Under the pieces are notes generated by a model. The model did not search any database and had not been told where the DNA came from. It was given only the letters and a program-made list of their open reading frames with translations. 64,000 nucleotides of DNA from Costus lasius (taxonomy: Eukaryota; Streptophyta; Magnoliopsida; Zingiberales; Costaceae), in the NCBI GenBank assembly GCA_027563935.2, contig CM050450.1, positions 29,809,439-29,873,438 on the forward strand, given 5' to 3'. Below are positions 8,866-19,968 of the stretch, piece after piece; the first letter of the stretch is position 1; each line of letters begins with the position of its first letter. The translations under genes and the position numbers were made by a program.

Positions 8866-10682
8866 ATTGGTATCAGAGCAGGTTGTTATCGTATGATCAT
8901 ATGATTGTTTCATGATTATGTGTGATCCTTGTTTTTGGTTGTAGATCTAATTATCATCACATGCGAATCTACATGCTAGGTATTAGATGTTAGCGCATGT
9001 GTGTATTCATGTTTTATTTTAATGCATGATTAGGATTGGCGCTTGTTACATGTTTTCTAAAACGTTATCTTGCGCGCTTCCTTATTAGATCTAAGTCGCC
9101 CCTGCTATAAACCCTTAGACGGGTTGATGGGGTTGAAGTCATCCTCTAGGTTAGATCCAATAGTCTGATCAGACCATCTGACAGCCTAGATGGGTCGACC
9201 AGATGGCACCCATGCGCAAGCATGAGGTGGCTATAGGTCGACTGCATCAAAGGCGTGTAGCGAGGTCTGGTTGAGACACCTGGTGAATGCACATGAGTTA
9301 GGCCCGGGTTCACACCCGCTTGCCAGAACTCATGATGGTTGTTCAGCCCTTGGCGCATGCATAGTTGACCACTGGGTCGACTCAAGTCAGTTAGGACTTG
9401 GTGCATGCAAGGGCAGTGGATCTGACTAGATATGATGAGTGGATCCCCATCAATGGACCGTTGTAAGGTTGTAGGGCATATAAGAAAAGTAAAATTGATA
9501 ACTATGCGTTTTCAAAATTTTATTTTCTTATTGCTGGATCACATGTTGTTTGGATGATGCCTATGTTTGTTTATTTATTCTTATGTGGGCTGCCCATGTT
9601 TAATGTGTGCTGTGCTGGGGCCTGCGTGCTTGGAAATTAAATGTAAATTAATTTATTGTGATCTGCGCATCACATTTATTTAATTTATAAAATGTAATTG
9701 ACCTGCGAGTCAATCTTGTCTAGATAGATTAATTTGTAAATTAATCAGACAAGAGCACAGAGCACACTTGGCAGAGGCGCTTGCAGCAGAGGCTTGACTA
9801 GGTGGGAGGTCCAGGGTTCGACTCTGGGACCAGGCGCATTTTCCCTGGTAGGCGCACCTGAGCTGCAGATGGCGCTTGGGCCCTGGGTTGGGCCAGATGA
9901 GCAGCAAAAGACCCATGAAGAAAAGCAAGTGAAGACTTAAGTTAATTAAGGTCTTACTTAGGCTATGGGCTTTTACCACATAAGATCCATGCTTTCTTTT
10001 ATTGTTTAAATAAGTAGAACAGCATGATTTATTTATCTTCTGCTATCACCATAGGAATTCCATGATAGTGAAGAAGATAAAAGACCGTTAAAATCCAACG
10101 CTAAAATATCAAGCTCGTATGCCTTCTGACGCGAAACCTCACTGTTCTGATTATCGTTGGAGCCGTGTTGTACCCACTCAGTGGGCACGTCCATCTATCT
10201 TCAGACGGTGCGGGATTACACCTGCGTGTTACAGAGAAGGGATTTATCGCTTCTCGTTGCTCAGCATAGCACGTGGTGGTCCAGGGAGTAGGTCGGGTCA
10301 GCTTGACCATGTAGGCTATATATGTGGCGCATATGGTAGCACATGGAGGCAGCCATCTGTGGGGTCAGAGATTGTGTTGTACCAACTCAGTTGGCACAGT
10401 CTGCTGGATTGCCCAGATGAAGGGGAATCGCACGGGTTGGCGATTGGCAGGGACTGCCTACCAGAAATTAGTGCTTGTAATCTCTGTGCATCTTATCTCG
10501 CCTGAGCGGGACGCGGAGACCAAGTATGAAATCTGGATCCCATCTCATTAAAAGAGTTCTACTCTTTCGGGCTGTTTTGCTGGATTTTCAGCCAGATAAA
10601 ATAGTGAGAAAAAGAATCATTCTTAAGTCCTGAATTGATTCTTTACATTGATACTGACCTTGCTGTTCTTGCATTGTTGTAG
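8736..10682 (+). other. Predicted leader intron of copia A2
   Basis: Donor GTATGA at 8736 right after ATGGCTATG (8727-8735); acceptor TTGTTGTAG ending at 10682, with ATACTGACC and a T-rich run before it. Length 1947 nt. Exon 2, 10683-10703, is 21 nt and in frame with the gag ATG at 10704. The primer-binding site TGGTATCAGAGC (8868-8879) is inside the intron. Confidence 0.5.
8868..8879 (+). promoter_or_regulatory. Primer-binding site of copia A2
   Basis: TGGTATCAGAGC, matching the 3' end of initiator tRNA-Met, two bases after the LTR. Confidence 0.94.
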
Positions 10683-10703
10683 ATACCTGCAGCAACGAAC
10701 ACC
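8880..10703 (+). other. Untranslated leader of copia A2
   Basis: Matches the A1 leader. Contains the tRNA/SINE-like segment at 9769-9830 (TGGCAGAGGCGC; GGGTTCGACTC at 9814-9824), and hairpins CCCACTCAGTGGG (about 10173), CCAACTCAGTTGG (10382-10394) and TCTCGCCTGAGCGGGA (about 10495). No coding frame is supported. Confidence 0.85.
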
Positions 10704-13700
10704 ATGAGCTTCAATGTGCGATCCCTACTGGAAAGAGAGAAGTTTGCTGGGCCAAACTTCTCAGACTGGTTCGGACACCTTAAGATAGTTCTTAAGGCAG
10801 AGAGGAAATTGTATGTCCTCGAGACGGCGATACCGCCTCAGCCCGCTCCGAACGCCGCAAGGGCGGTTAGGGAAGCTTATGAAAAGCACGTCAATGATAG
10901 CATTGATGTCGCTTGCCTGATGCTAGCGTCTATGACGCCACCGCTGCAGCGTCAGCATGAGGATATGTCTGCTATAGACATGATAGCAAACCTCAAGATG
11001 CTGTATGCTGCACAGGCGAGGACAGAACGCTATAATCTGACAAAGCTGTTCTTTCAGAGCAAACTGGCTGAAGGGAGCCCAGTGGGAGCTCACGTGCTCA
11101 AGATGATTGGGCACAATGAGGCTCTAGAGAAACTGGGGCATACCATCAACCAGGTGCTTGCTGTAGACATTATTCTGCAGTCTCTTCCGCCCTCTTTCGA
11201 TGCGTTCATTATTAACTTTAATATGAACAAAATCGACTGTACTCCGGTAGAGCTGCTGAATATGCTCTTGACTACTGAGGAAACTCTGAAGGGAAAGCCT
11301 TCAACCTCTGTCTTAATGGTTCCTTCAAGGAACAAGAAGAAGGGGAAGAAGGGCAAGGCCCCTGTCAAGAGTTACAGCAAGGCTCTGAAGCAAAAAGTTA
11401 AGCGGTCAAAGGAATACAGATGTTTCCACTGTGGCCAGCTTGGTCACTGGAAAAAGGACTGTAAAGCGCTCCAAGGAGATAAGAGGGGAAGCATCGCTTC
11501 TGGCTCAGGTATTTACGTGACGGAAGTCATGGTTTCATCTTCTTCTATTTCATGGGTGTTGGACACTGCATGTGGAGTTCACATTTGTTCAAATGTACAG
11601 GAACTCAAGAGAAGAAGGCAGGTGGGACAGCATGAGGTGGACCTACGCGTTGGAAACGGGGCACGGGTTGCTGCTGTTGCTGTAGGAGACTATTTCATCT
11701 CTTTGCCATCTGGACTTGTATTAGAACTAAACAGTTGTTACTTTGTTCCCAGCATTACTAAAAATATTATCTCCATTCCTGCTCTTGTCAGGAAGGGATT
11801 TTCCTTTGAATGCAATATTTCAAAGTGTGTTTTATCTTTTGATAATATTGTTTATGCAACTGGTGCAATTAACAATGGGTTATTCATGTTGGACATGGAA
11901 TGTTCTATACAAAATATTGATATTAAGAAAGCCAAATATGCTGATGACAGCACCTTGCTATGGCATAGTCGTTTAGGCCATATTAACAAGAAACGCATTA
12001 AGCGGTTGCATGATCATGGACTGCTGGGATCATTCTCCTATGAGGAGATTGATACATGCAAGGCTTGTTTAATGGGTAAAATGACGAAGTCACCTTTTCT
12101 TAATAAAGGTCAAAGGGCTTCAGGTTTACTTGACCTTATACACAGTGATGTGTGTGGGCCATTTAGTAAACATGCCAGAGGTGGCTATCAGTACTTCATT
12201 ACCTTTACTGATGATTTCAGTAGGTATGGGTATGTCTATTTGATGAGACATAAAAGTGAATCTTTTGACAAGTTCAAAGAGTTCAAGAATGAAGTACAGA
12301 ATCAGCTTGGCCGAAATATCAAGGCCCTTCGTTCTGATCGAGGTGGAGAATACTTGAGTCATACGTTTACTGACTATCTAAAGGAGTGTGGGATTATCTC
12401 ACAGCTCACTCCGCCAGGAACACCGCAATGGAATGGTGTGTCCGAGAGGAGAAATAGAACGTTACTTGATATGGTTCGTTCTATGATGAGTCAGGCTACT
12501 CTTCCATATTCCTTTTGGGGTTTTGCACTGGAAACAGCTGCAAAGGTACTAAACCGAGTGCCATCCAAGGCAGTTTCTAAGACGCCATATGAGTTATGGT
12601 ATGGAAAACAGCCGAGCTTGACATTTATCAGGATCTGGGGCTGCGAGGCTTATGTCAAAAAGCTCGCCTCTGGGAAACTAGAGAGCAGATCTGAGAAATG
12701 TATCTTTGTCGGTTACCCTAAGGAAACTAAGGGTTATTATTTCTACGATCCCAAAGAGAACAAGGTATTTGTTGCTCGGACGGCCATATTTCTTGAGAAG
12801 GAGTTTCTTCTGCAAGAGGCCAGTGGGAGAGAAATAAAGCTGGATGAGATTCCAGAGGAAGGACAAAGTAGTCAAGCACAGTTGGATGAGCCTGAGCCGG
12901 TAGATCAGGTTATTGAACAATCTGAGGCTCAGATATCACGGGAACTGCGAAGATCGGGAAGGATTCGTCGACAGCCTGAGCGCTATGACGGAGTCTACAT
13001 CATTGATAATGATGAACCCCTCCCTTATGTGGATGCGGTCAGTGGACCGGAGTCAGCGAGATGGCTTGAAGCTATGCGCGCCGAGATGGACTCCATGTCA
13101 GATAACCAAGTCTGGGATTTGGTTGATCCGCCTCCGGGAGTTATCCCTATAGGCTGTAAATGGATCTTCAAGAAGAAGATTGACATGGATGGTAACGTGG
13201 TTACCTATAAAGGCAGGCTAGTTGCGAAAGGTTTCAAACAAATCTACGGGATAGATTATGATGAAACTTTCTCACCTGTAGCCATGTTTAAGTCTATTCG
13301 GATTCTTTTCGCGATAGCAGCATATTACGATTATGAGATTTGGCAGATGGATGTGAAGACAGCTTTCCTTAATGGAAATCTGGATGAGGATGTGTATATG
13401 ACACAACCAGAAGGTTTCACTAATCCATCAGATCGTCATAAGATATGCAAGTTAAAGAAGTCTATTTATGGACTTAAACAAGCATCGAGAAGCTGGAATA
13501 TTCGTTTTGATGAATCAATCAGTGAATTTGGTTTCATCAAGAACGAGGATGACCCATGTGTATATAAGAGGTTTAGTGGGAGCGTGATTACATTCCTAGT
13601 CCTCTACGTCGATGATATCTTGATCATTGGAAATGACATTCCTGAAATGCATGCGGTTAAGGCATGGTTAAGGAAATGTTTCCAGATGAAAGATCTAGGA

Positions 13701-13985
13701 GAAGCAGCCTATGTATTAGGTGTGAAGATCTACAGGGATAGATCTAAGAGGCTTCTCGGGCTGTGCCAGAGTACTTACATCGATAAAGTCCTGGAAAGAT
13801 TTCATTTAGAGAATTCTAAAAGAGGATATCTTCTAGTCAGACATGGTCTGAATCTTTCGAAGAGTCAGTGTCCACAAACACAGACTGAGAAAGATGAAAT
13901 GGACAATACGCCTTTTGCTTCGGCTATTGGATCCATTATGTATGCGATGTTGTGTACTCGCCCAGACGAAGGCTCCTTTTCCTAA
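10704..13985 (+). pseudogene. Copia A2 gag-pol, open but 3'-truncated
   Basis: Open reading frame of 1093 codons from MSFNVRSLLEREKF. Order: gag with zinc knuckle CFHCGQLGHWKKDC (240-253), protease WVLDTACG (287), integrase zinc domain WHSRLGH/CKACLMGK and DD35E core (HSDVCGPF; LRSDRGGEY; SERRNR), then RT with TAFLN and catalytic LYVDDILIIG (about 968-971). It stops matching the family after CTRPD (13967): the last residues EGSFS come from a repair scar. All of RNase H from about residue 1088 (family length 1294) is missing, so the copy lacks RNase H but could still encode Gag, protease and integrase. No internal stop. Confidence 0.93.
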
Positions 13986-14064
13986 CAAACGCCTTAGTGC
14001 CTTTATAAACGAAGGCTCCTTTTCCTAACAAAGGTCAAAGGGCTTCAGGTTTACTTGACCTTAT
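13965..14064 (+). other. Template-switch repair scar before the A2 3' LTR
   Basis: After GACG (13965-13968, shared between pol and the A1 flank) comes GAAGGCTCCTTTTCCTAACA, copied from A1 at 7139. Then a 20-bp filler whose end TGCCTTTATAAAC (13998-14010) is the reverse complement of the LTR sequence at 7265-7277. Then a second copy of the A1 flank (14011-14064) up to and including CTTAT and the LTR start. The normal family 3' end (RNase H, purine tract) is absent. Confidence 0.85.
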
Positions 14065-15738
14065 TGTTGGGGTATGCCCTTAAGGCTAATGTTTAAGGCC
14101 TTGGGATTGTATCAGTATCATGTAATAAACTCTTATGTTTATAAAGGCATGGTTGTTATTCAGTTTGTTACATTGTCTGCTGCAATAAGTGTACTTCTGA
14201 ATAATGTCTCAAAGCTGTTCAGCTGGGCTGACATGCTGTAAAGTCCTTAGTCGAGATATCTTGGTGAACATGAGACAGCCTTGATATGGTTAAGACTAAT
14301 ATGTGTTCTAATCTTATAGGATGCTTCGAGCATGGAATAAGATGTAGACTCATGGGTACATTGGATGTACTGGACAGACCCTACTAGGATATTCAGTTGC
14401 TTGTCACAATGTGAATAATCCTTCAATGCAACAAGTGGCACATTTCCTTTGACTTGAGATCACTTGTGTTTTCTAAATGATGATTGTCATTGTTTTGAGG
14501 TAGTTCAATATCATTTGAAACATAATGATTATAGACTATCTTGGATGGTGAGCTTGAGTCAGGTTAGGGCACTAGTGATAGACATAGGATTGCCGTCTCC
14601 TTGTTTTTGGAGTGTGATGTTCTAAAGGGGCCCCCTGGATGAGATGATTGAGAAAAGTGTATGGCCATACCCAGGTGACTATGTTCATCTGATCTAATCA
14701 TGCTCATCATATTGGAGTTACAAGCTTGACACGCTTGTCCAATAAGAACATCCAGTGGCAAAGGAAATATGCATGCCTTGTGAGTTGATTCACACTTGTG
14801 CTATGGTTTGGGTGTAGTCTTGGAAGACTCTTTTCTTTATATCGGGAGACAGTGATGTGTTGCTAGATACCCCTCACTGATCGTGATAACGTTAGTTATC
14901 GTTACCGACATTTAAAGGAAACCCTTAGGGTCGCACAATTTGATGATATGGCTTACTTAAGTCAGATCGTGTGGACTGAATTGTTTTGGTTCAGTTTAAA
15001 GGGATTTAATCTCTGATTGTAAGTGAGATCTGGTCTGATCATGTTTGATTGATTAGGGCTTAAGATCGGTAAGCTTCGATTGAGAGAATAGATGCTAGAT
15101 CGGTGAGATCAGGAGCATTAAGAGATGAACGGTCAGATCTTGAACCTTTAGGTTTAATATGATCTGGACTGAAGACTTGGCTTGATTGGTTTCTTGAGCC
15201 GAACCAAATTGAACCGGCTCATATATGAGCGCATGGTTCAAAGGGAGAAGAGGTGGCGACTTGTTCACTTGGCGTGAACGTTTGAGCGAGTGGTGGTTTC
15301 TATTTTTAGAAACCATGATCTCCACTTGGAGATCTCTCACGTTCGAAGAGAATTAATTCTATTCTCGCCTCTCTACCCATTATTCCTCTCGACACTTTCG
15401 TGTGTGGCGACGCTTGGAGCTTTGAGGAGGATTCGGCCAAGAAAGGAAAATCGTCTCCATCCCTTCCATACGTTCAAGACTTCTTGGAACCTTGCTAGCA
15501 CAAGGAGCACCAAGAAAGTAGGCACACTCTCATCTTGTGTGCGCATTCTCTGGAGGAGACCCCTGTCGATCTCTGCTTCCTAGACGCCATCCAAACGAAA
15601 TGGCTATGGTATGAATCTAAACCTTATGAAGTTAATCATATGTCATTACGTAAGGTCTCTTGAAACCCTAGTTTCCGCTTGCAAAATTATTTGCGCCACC
15701 TGTCAGGGTTTTGCCCCCTTAGCTATAGGGGACTTTCA
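14065..15738 (+). repeat. Copia A2 3' LTR (1674 bp)
   Basis: TGTTGGGG to GGGACTTTCA, nearly identical to 7193-8865. It is preceded by copied A1 sequence instead of a purine tract, and followed by CTTAT and the A1 integrase. Confidence 0.95.
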
Positions 15739-15743
15739 CTTAT

Positions 15744-18192
15744 ACACAGTGATGTGTGTGGGCCATTTAGTAAACATGCCAGAGGTGGCTATTCATACTT
15801 CATTACCTTTACTGATGATTTCAGTAGATATGGGTATGTCTATCTAATGAGACATAAGAGTGAATCTTTTGACAAGTTCAAAGAGTTCAAAAATGAAGTA
15901 CAAAATCAGCTAGGCCGAAATATCAAGGCACTTCGTTCTGATCGAGGTGGAGAATACCTAAGCCGTGAGTTTACTGACTATCTGAAGGAGTGTGGGATTA
16001 TCTCACAGCTCACTCCGCCAGGAACACCGCAATGGAATGGTGTGTCCGAGAGGAGGAATAGAACCTTACTGGATATGGTTCGTTCTATGATGAGTCAGGC
16101 TACTCTACCTTACTCCTTTTGGGGATTTGCACTGGAAACAGCTGCAAAGGTACTAAACCGAGTGCCATCCAAGGCAGTTTCAAAGACTCCATATGAGTTA
16201 TGGTATGGGAAACAGCCTAGCTTGACATTTATTAAGATCTGGGGTTGCGAGGCTTATGTCAAAAAGCTCGCCTCTGGGAAACTAGAGAGCAGATCTGACA
16301 AATGCATCTTTGTCGGTTACCCTAAGGAAACTAAGGGTTATTATTTCTTCGATCCCAAAGAGAACAAAGTATTTGTTGCTCGGACGGCTATTTTTCTTGA
16401 GAAGGAGTTTCTACTGCAAGAGGCCAGTGGGAGAGAAATAAAGTTGGATGAGAATCCACAGGAAGGACAAAGTAGTCAAGCACAGTTGGATGAGCATGAG
16501 CCAGTAGAACAGGTTATTGAACAACCTGAGGCTCAGATATCACGGGAACCGCGAAGATCGGGAAGGATCCGTCGACAGCCTGAGCGCTATGACGGAGTCT
16601 ACATCATTGATCATGATGAACCCCTCACTTATGCGGATGCGGTCAGTGGACCGGAGTCAGCTAGATGGCTTGAAGCTATGCGAGCCGAGATGGACTCCAT
16701 GTCAGATAACCAAGTCTGGGATTTGGTTGATCCGCCTCCGGGAGTAATCCCTATAGGCTGTAAATGGATCTTCAAGAAGAAGATTGACATGGATGGTAAC
16801 GTGGTTACCTATAAAGGCAGGCTAGTTGCGAAAGGTTTCAAACAAATCTACGGGATAGATTATGATGAAACTTTCTCTCCTGTAGCCATGTTCAAGTCTA
16901 TTCGGATTATACTTGCGATAGCGGCATATTATGATTATGAGATCTGGCAGATGGATGTGAAGACCGCTTTCCTTAATGGAAAACTGGATGAGGATGTGTA
17001 TATGACACAACCTGAAGGTTTCACTAATCCATCAGATCGTCATAAAATATGCAAGTTAAAGAAGTCCATTTATGGACTTAAACAAGCATCTAGAAGCTGG
17101 AATATTCGTTTTGATGAATCAATATGTGAATTTGGTTTCATCAAGAATGAAGATGACCCGTGTGTATATAAGAGGTTTAGTGGGAGCGTGATTACTTTCC
17201 TAGTCCTCTACGTCGATGATATCTTAATCATTGGAAACGATATTCCTAAACTGCATGCTGTTAAAGCATGGTTAAGAAAATGTTTCCAGATGAAAGATCT
17301 AGGAGAAGCAGCCTATGTATTAGGTGTGAAGATCTACAGAGATAGATCTAAGAGGCTTCTCGGGCTGTGCCAGAGTACTTACATCGATAAAGTCCTGGAG
17401 AGATTTCATTTAGAGAATTCTAAAAGAGGATATCTTCCAGTCAGACATGGTCTGAATCTTTCAAAGAGTCAGTGTCCACAAACACAGACTGAGAAAGATG
17501 AAATGGACAATACGCCTTATGCTTCGGCTATTGGATCCATTATGTATGCGATGTTGTGTACTCACCCAGACGTCGCTTACGGGTTAAGCGTGACCAGTCG
17601 ATTCTAAAGTAATCCAGGTCAGGCGCACTGGATTGCAGTCAAGAACATTTTGAAATATCTTCGGAGGACCAAAGATATATTCTTGATATATGGAGGTCAG
17701 GAAGAACTCAGTATTGAAGGATATACTGACGCTTCATTCCAATCTGACCAGGATGATTTCCGATCGCAATCAGGCTATGTTTTTAGCTTGAATGGAGGTG
17801 CAGTGGTGTGGAAAAGTTTCAAACAGTCTATCGTTGCTGATTCCACAACAGAAGCCGAGTATGTTGCAGCCTCGGAAGCATCCAAGGAGGCAGTGTGGAT
17901 TCGTAAGTTCATTCAGGAACTTGGTGTCGTTCCTTCGAGTGCAGATCCTTTGGTTATCTTCTGTGATAACACTGGAGCAATTGCACAAGCAAAGGAACCA
18001 CGGTCGCACCAGAAGTCCAAGCACATACAGAGACGGTTTCACTTGATCCGGGAGATCATTGATCGAGGCGAGATCAAAATCTACAAGGTTCATACAGATG
18101 ACAATCTGGCTGACCCGCTTACCAAGCCTCTGGTGCAGCAGAAGCATGAGAAGCACTGTAATAATATGGGTTTGAGATTTCTCAACCATTAG
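15744..18192 (+). pseudogene. Copia A1 gag-pol, second part (integrase core, RT, RNase H)
   Basis: Continues the frame interrupted at 7192: HSDVCGPFSKHARGG, DD35E residues in LRSDRGGEY and SERRNR, integrase C-terminal region, an acidic Q/E-rich linker, RT with LYVDDILIIG, and RNase H with YTDASFQSDQ, TEAEYVAASE, CDNTGAIAQAKE. Ends GLRFLNH and TAG at 18190-18192. A TAA at 17605-17607 replaces a Gln (SRF-stop-SNPG), the second nonsense change in A1 besides the one at 5820. The 642-codon frame that begins at 15679 starts inside the A2 LTR and is not a natural start. Confidence 0.95.
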
Positions 18193-18200
18193 ATTAAGTG

Positions 18201-18212
18201 CAAGTGGGAGAT
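18201..18212 (+). promoter_or_regulatory. Polypurine tract of copia A1
   Basis: CAAGTGGGAGAT immediately before the 3' LTR; the plus-strand primer of reverse transcription. The same motif precedes the LTRs of B1 (about 19957-19968), A3 and A4. Confidence 0.9.
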
Positions 18213-19880
18213 TGTTGGGGTATGCCCTTAAGGCTAATGTTTGAGGCCTTGGGATTCTATCAGTATCATGTATAAACTCTATGTTTATAAAGGCAATGGT
18301 TGTTATTCAGTTTGTTACATTGTCTGCTGCAATAAGTGTGCTTCTGAATAATGTCTCAATGCTGTTTAGCTAGGCTGACATGCTATATGTCCTTAGTCGA
18401 GATATCTTGGTGAACATGAGACAGCCTTGATATGATTGAGACTAATATGTGTTCTAATCTTATAGGATACTTCGAGCATGGAATAAGATGTAGACTCATG
18501 GGTACATTGGATGTACTGGACAGACCCTACTAGGATATTCAATTGCTTGTCACAATGTGAATAATCCTTATATGCAAACAAGTGGCATACTTCCTCTGAC
18601 TTGAGATCACTTGTGTTTCTAAATGATGATTGTCATTGTTTTGAGGTAGTTCAATATCATTTGAAACATAATGGTTAGTCTGGATAATGATCATGAGTCA
18701 GGTTAGGACACTAGTGATAGATATAGGATTGCCGTCTCCTTGTTTAAGGAGTGTGATGTTCTAAAGGGGCCCCCCTGGATGAGATGATTGAGAAAGTGTA
18801 TGGCCATACCCAGGTGACTATGTTCATCTGATCTAATCATGCTCATCATATTGGAGTTACAAGCTTGACACGCTTGTCCAATAAGAACATCAAGTGGTAA
18901 AGGAAACATGTATGTCTAGTGAAGTGGATTCACACTTGTGCTATGGTTTGGGTGTAGTCTTGGAAGACTCTTTCCTTTATATCGGGAGACAGTGATGTGT
19001 TGCTAGATACCCCTCACTGATCGTGATAACGTAAGTTATCGTTACCGACATTTAAAGGAAACCCTCAGGGTCGCACAATTTGATGATATGGCTTACTTAA
19101 GTCAGATCGTGTGGACTGAATTGTTTGGGTTCAGTTTAAAGGAGTTTAAACTCTGATTGTAAGTGAGATCTGGTCTGATCATGTTTGATTGATAAGGGCT
19201 TGAGATCGGTAAGCTTCGATCGAGAGAGTTGATGCTAGATCGGTGAGATCAAGAGCATCAAGAGATGAACGGTTAGATCTTGAACTCTTTGGTTCAGAGA
19301 GATCTAGACCATGGCTTGGGCTGATTTGATTTGGTCTTTGAACCAAATTGAGTTGAATAGATTTGGCTTGAACCGGTTCACATGTGTGAACGCATGGTTC
19401 AATGCTTGATGGCGTTTTGGGCGGTTTTCTATGAGTGGGCGCATGGCTTCATGACTTTCCATTTTTGGAAGTCACGTAACGCCACATCTCCACAACGCCT
19501 CAACGCATCACTTCTTGCTCGCTTCTCGCCTCTCCACTCTCGTGTAGAGGAGTCTTCACGCCAAGGAAGAGCTCGGCCAAGCATCTCTCAACTCCTTCAT
19601 GCGATAAGGATACTTTGGAGGTCTTTGCTAGCACAAAGAACACCAAGGAGTAGCCATCTTTCTTCTTGTGTGCGATTGCCTTTGGAGAAGAAGCATTCGA
19701 CTCTTTGCTTCCAAGTCGCCATCCATCCATGGCAATGGTAAGATCACAACTTGATCTTAGTAAATCTTAAGTTGATCTTATGATTATACCACATGCGATC
19801 TTTTGAAACCCTAGCCGCCCATACAAGTTTTGATATGCGCCCCCCCTTAGGGTTTCACCCCCTTCTTGAGGGATCTTTCA
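18213..19880 (+). repeat. Copia A1 3' LTR (1668 bp)
   Basis: TGTTGGGG to GGGATCTTTCA; partner of 2237-3911. Followed by the target duplication GGCTT (19881-19885). Confidence 0.95.
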
Positions 19881-19885
19881 GGCTT

Positions 19886-19968
19886 TGGCACAGCAGAAGC
19901 ATGATAGTCACACTAGAGATATGGGGTTGAGATTCCTCAACCTCTAGGTCTTAGTGCAAGTGGGAGAT
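19886..19968 (+). pseudogene. Copia B1 polyprotein terminus and purine tract
   Basis: Together with the duplicated GGCTT it encodes the last residues ALAQQKHDSHTRDMGLRFLN, then L and TAG at 19945-19947. Next comes the purine tract GTGCAAGTGGGAGAT and the copia B LTR. This is the piece of B1 cut off by the A1 insertion. Confidence 0.9.

Larger units (their letters stand above)
7193..15738 (+). mobile_element. Copia A2 inserted in the integrase of A1
   Basis: Same family and orientation as A1. LTRs at 7193-8865 and 14065-15738 differ at about ten sites. Internal region: primer site, leader, gag-pol open for 1088 residues, then a scar (13965-14064) where the end of RNase H and the purine tract are missing. 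The flanking duplication CTTAT (7188-7192, 15739-15743) shows the outer ends are original. Confidence 0.93.
2237..19880 (+). mobile_element. Copia A1, complete element split by copia A2
   Basis: Ty1/copia element bounded by two LTRs (2237-3911 and 18213-19880) with matching target duplications GGCTT at 2232-2236 and 19881-19885. Internal order: tRNA-Met primer site, long leader, gag-pol (5757-7192 continued at 15744-18192), purine tract, 3' LTR. Without the insert it is about 9.1 kb. It sits in the RNase H of copia B1. The polyprotein order (gag, protease, integrase, RT, RNase H) defines copia; LTR length and gag style suggest the Angela/BARE type, which is an inference. Confidence 0.93.

Noticed and set aside
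14065..15738. Solo LTR of a separate insertion
   Set aside because: It has CTTAT on both sides like a solo LTR, but the left CTTAT belongs to a copied A1 flank; with the LTR at 7193 it forms the ends of one element.
15679..15743. Start of a 642-codon frame as a separate gene
   Set aside because: The first 20 or so codons are A2 LTR DNA reading by chance into A1 integrase; the real protein began at 5757.
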